From NCBI GenBank assembly GCA_012516295.1, contig JAAYWU010000374.1, positions 1 through 8,775 of the forward strand: a stretch of 8,775 bases of DNA. The letters are read 5' to 3'. Below the pieces are notes generated by a model. The model was not told the DNA's origin. It ran no database searches and saw only the letters and a program-made list of their open reading frames with translations. The stretch comes from Clostridiales bacterium. GTDB lineage: Bacteria; Bacillota; Clostridia; Oscillospirales; Acutalibacteraceae. Of the stretch, positions 6,658 through 8,775 are shown one piece after another. Made by a program: the position numbers and the translations under genes. How positions within the stretch are numbered: position 1 is the stretch's first letter; the number at the start of each line of letters is the position of its first letter.

Positions 6658-6717
6658 TGTACATTCTCCCTTTCATATTTTCGCTATTTTTTATATGCTA
6701 GCATTTTTAGCGGAATA

Positions 6718-6747
6718 AGTATCTATACAAAAACAAAGCACAGTCAA
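6718..6747 (-). promoter_or_regulatory. sigma-A promoter for the radical SAM gene
   Basis: On the minus strand TTGACT (6747-6742, five of six), an 18-bp spacer and GATACT (6723-6718, four of six) form a plausible promoter. The start near 6711 gives a ~55-base leader. A second minus-strand possibility is TGATACAAT (6827-6819), an extended -10 without a clear -35. Confidence 0.5.
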
Positions 6748-6799
6748 AATATCATACACTTTTTGGAAACTGTCAGATTGCCGGGAGCTCTGGAATCAT

Positions 6800-6828
6800 T
6801 TGACTTTGACTTTGCTTTATTGTATCAT
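6800..6828 (+). promoter_or_regulatory. sigma-A promoter for murE-murF
   Basis: TTGACT (6800-6805), exactly 17 bp, then TATCAT (6823-6828), each five of six to consensus. The -35 lies in a short direct repeat, TTTGACTTTGAC, which offers a second out-of-register TTGACT. The start near 6835 leaves a ~120-base leader before the murE ATG. No riboswitch, leader peptide or terminator-like hairpin was recognised in that leader. Confidence 0.7.
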
Positions 6829-6956
6829 CAAAAAAGCGTAATGGCGGTTTCTGAATCGGATTGTTTTTATCGGTTTTCCGGGTATCATGGCGGATGAATC
6901 ATAATCATTGCCCTTCCTTTGTAGAATGGCTGTAAATATAGTTTTGGAGGCTCATC

Positions 6957-8411
6957 ATGAAATTAATCAGTTTGCTTGAGGGACTGAAATACTCCTGCTC
7001 CGGCAATGTAGATGTTGAGATAACGGATATTGTCTTTGACTCGCGTAAAGTGGTAAAAGACTGTGCGTTTGTCTGCCTGTGCGGTTCTTCCGTCGACAGC
7101 CATGCTTTTGCACAGCAGGCGGCAGATGCCGGCGCCGCCGCAATTATTGCGCAGCATGAGGTGGAGGCAAAGGGCGTTCCGGTCGTTTATGTGGAAAACA
7201 CCCGCTATGCGATGGCGGTTATGTCCGCGGCGTATTTCGGGCATCCGGCCGATCAAATCCGGGTCGTTGGCATTACGGGGACAAAAGGAAAGACAACGAC
7301 TTCGTATATGATTCGCTCCATTCTGGAATGTGCGGGTATCAAAACCGGTTTGATCGGCACGATCGGAACCGTCATCGGCGATGAGGTCATTCAGACGAAC
7401 AATACAACGCCGGAGTCCTACGACGTACAGCGCTATTTGCGCAGGATGGCCGACAGCGGCTGCAAGGCGGCCGTAATGGAAGCTTCGTCCATCGGGCTAA
7501 AGGATCACCGCGTTTCCGGCTTTACGTTTGATATCGGTCTGTTCACCAATTTTTCTCCCGACCACATCGGCGGAAACGAGCATAAGACGCTGGAAGAGTA
7601 TATGCAGTGCAAAAATATGCTGTTCAAACAGTGCAGAACCGGCGTAATCAATATTGACGATGAAAATTACAAAGGAATTATCGAAGGCCACACCTGCGAA
7701 ATCGAGACTTACGGCTTCCGGGAGGAGGCCGGCCTGCGCGCGTCCGGGGAACGGCTGATTTCACGCCCCGGCTATCTCGGGGTGCATTTTGATCTGTGCG
7801 GGCAGTTGAATTTTGGCGTGGACGTCGATATCCCCGGCCATTTCAGCGTATACAACGCGCTTGCCGCGGTCGCCGTGTGCCGGCATTTCGATGTTACACA
7901 GCAGAATATCATTGACGGCCTGAATACCGTTAAGGTAAAGGGTAGGGTGGAGCCGGTACCGGTTCCCGGAAACTATACCTTATTAATTGATTACGCGCAC
8001 AACGCGCTCAGCATGGCAAACATTCTGGAAACGCTGCGCGAATATAAGCCGAACCGACTGATCTGCATGTTCGGGGCCGGCGGCAACCGCGCGCGTTCGC
8101 GCCGGTATGAAATGGGGGAGACCAGCGGAAACATGGCGGACCTTTCCGTAATTACCGCGGATAACTCCCGTTATGAAGATGTAATGGATATTATTGAAGA
8201 TATTAAAGTCGGCTTAGCCAAAACAAAGGGCGAATATGTTGTGATTCCCGACCGGAAGGAAGCGATTAAATACTGCATGGAGATTGCGCAGGACGGCGAT
8301 ATTATCGTACTTGCCGGAAAGGGTCATGAGGATTATCAGGAAATTCAGGGCGTAAAATATCATCTGGATGAACGCGAGGTCATTGCGGATATTATTAATA
8401 AAAAGATATAA
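6957..8411 (+). CDS. murE: MurE: UDP-MurNAc-tripeptide synthetase (probably meso-DAP adding), divergent clade
   Basis: A 484-residue Mur ligase of normal MurE length. MurE adds the third stem-peptide residue to UDP-MurNAc-L-Ala-D-Glu in the cytoplasm, using ATP. The N-terminal domain carries IVFDSRKV (25-32). The ATP P-loop is GTKGKTTT (108-115), followed by NTTPES (149-154). K219 in CKNMLF is the likely carbamylated lysine. GRVEPV (329-334), IDYAH (344-348) and GKGHEDYQ (454-461) follow. Departures from textbook MurE include MEASSIGL for MEVSSHAL, SPDHIGGNEH for the usual DHLDYH-type stretch, and D402-N-S-R405 where meso-DAP enzymes have DNPR. The arginine that contacts meso-DAP is kept, so DAP is still the better guess than lysine. 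TGGAGG ends 6 bases before the ATG. murF follows after 9 bases, confirming the pathway context. The gene has its own promoter and no ftsI/spoVD beside it. Confidence 0.92.
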   Translation: MKLISLLEGLKYSCSGNVDVEITDIVFDSRKVVKDCAFVCLCGSSVDSHAFAQQAADAGAAAIIAQHEVEAKGVPVVYVENTRYAMAVMSAAYFGHPADQIRVVGITGTKGKTTTSYMIRSILECAGIKTGLIGTIGTVIGDEVIQTNNTTPESYDVQRYLRRMADSGCKAAVMEASSIGLKDHRVSGFTFDIGLFTNFSPDHIGGNEHKTLEEYMQCKNMLFKQCRTGVINIDDENYKGIIEGHTCEIETYGFREEAGLRASGERLISRPGYLGVHFDLCGQLNFGVDVDIPGHFSVYNALAAVAVCRHFDVTQQNIIDGLNTVKVKGRVEPVPVPGNYTLLIDYAHNALSMANILETLREYKPNRLICMFGAGGNRARSRRYEMGETSGNMADLSVITADNSRYEDVMDIIEDIKVGLAKTKGEYVVIPDRKEAIKYCMEIAQDGDIIVLAGKGHEDYQEIQGVKYHLDEREVIADIINKKI

Positions 8412-8420
8412 GGTGATACA

Positions 8421-8775
8421 ATGAAAATGACAGCACGGGAGATTGCCGAAGCCTGCGGGGGCAGGCTTCTTTGCGGCGATCCGGATACCGTTGTAACGTC
8501 GGTCAGCACCGACAGCCGGAAAATCGACAGCGGCGCGCTTTTTGTCCCGATCAAAGGCGAAAGGACGGACGCGCACACCTTTATCGGCGCGACTTTTGCG
8601 GCGGGGGCCTCGGCTAGCCTTACGCAGGAGCATGACAGCATGGACGACCGGCACGTCTGGATCCGTGTCCAAAGCACCGAGCAGGCCCTTCAGCAGATCG
8701 CGGCCACCTACCGGAAAAGGTTTTCCATTCCTTTCGTTGGAATTACGGGCAGCGTGGGCAAGACGACGACAAAGG
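8421..8775 (+). CDS. murF: MurF: UDP-MurNAc-tripeptide--D-Ala-D-Ala ligase, 5' part only
   Basis: The first 118 codons of MurF are present; the gene runs off the right edge. MurF adds the D-Ala-D-Ala dipeptide to the UDP-MurNAc-tripeptide made by MurE, completing the pentapeptide. The visible part includes STDSRKIDSGALFVPIKGE (29-47), the N-terminal substrate-binding domain signature of MurF, with the usual DGH written as DAH (50-52). The ATP P-loop GITGSVGKTTTK follows at 107-118. The ATG at 8421 follows AGGTGA (8411-8416), whose first A is the last base of the murE stop, so the genes are tightly linked. An ATG two codons later (8427) is a less likely start. The frame is open to the edge with no stop or shift. 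Confidence 0.92.
   Translation, partial: MKMTAREIAEACGGRLLCGDPDTVVTSVSTDSRKIDSGALFVPIKGERTDAHTFIGATFAAGASASLTQEHDSMDDRHVWIRVQSTEQALQQIAATYRKRFSIPFVGITGSVGKTTTK

Noticed and set aside
6829..6956. murE leader as a riboswitch or attenuator
   Set aside because: No recognised conserved core, no terminator/antiterminator pair and no leader peptide with biased codons were found.
8214..8672. Long minus-strand open frame (152 codons) across the murE-murF junction
   Set aside because: It lies antisense to two clearly real genes, has no family resemblance and no ribosome binding site of note. It is a shadow frame.

Overview
The window looks like the chromosome of a low-to-mid-GC, Gram-positive, probably spore-forming Clostridia member, perhaps near the Oscillospiraceae. 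The evidence is a DUF421-DUF4363 membrane pair typical of sporulating Firmicutes, a clostridial-style MurE/MurF pair, strong GGAGG-type ribosome binding sites, extended -10 promoters and short intrinsic terminators. No phage, transposon, CRISPR, rRNA or complete tRNA was seen. The organism call is inference from protein style, not from a marker gene.

Layout, left to right. (1) Positions 1-120 carry a strong promoter firing leftward out of the window, into a tRNA or gene that cannot be seen. (2) Positions 121-1226, minus strand: a translationally coupled DUF421 and DUF4363 membrane-protein pair with a terminator after it. (3) Positions 1304-2595, minus strand: a GT4 glycosyltransferase with its own promoter and terminator. 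(4) A 235-bp divergent control region (2596-2830) with back-to-back promoters. (5) Positions 2831-5091, plus strand: a GT2 and a second GT4 glycosyltransferase in a TAATG-coupled operon. (6) A 201-bp gap (5092-5292) holding a strong terminator that serves the leftward gene and may weakly stop the rightward operon. (7) Positions 5293-6657, minus strand: a radical SAM protein with a SPASM-like C-terminus. (8) A 299-bp divergent region (6658-6956) with a promoter for each side; no riboswitch or small gene was recognised in the rest of it. (9) Positions 6957 to the right edge, plus strand: murE, then the 5' part of murF.

The theme is the cell envelope. Three glycosyltransferases probably build or decorate a surface glycan (capsule, exopolysaccharide or wall polymer), and murE-murF perform the last two cytoplasmic amino-acid additions to the peptidoglycan stem peptide. 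The DUF421 pair is a membrane module that in sporulating relatives is often tied to the spore membrane. The radical SAM enzyme has no assigned substrate.

No clearly new multi-gene system is visible. The points most worth checking are residue-level departures in otherwise ordinary families: loss of the second glutamate of the EX7E motif in the 3895-5091 glycosyltransferase, and a DNSR instead of DNPR substrate motif in a divergent MurE. A weak forespore-type promoter match before the DUF421 gene, and a possible tRNA-Ser 5' end at the left edge, are further points.
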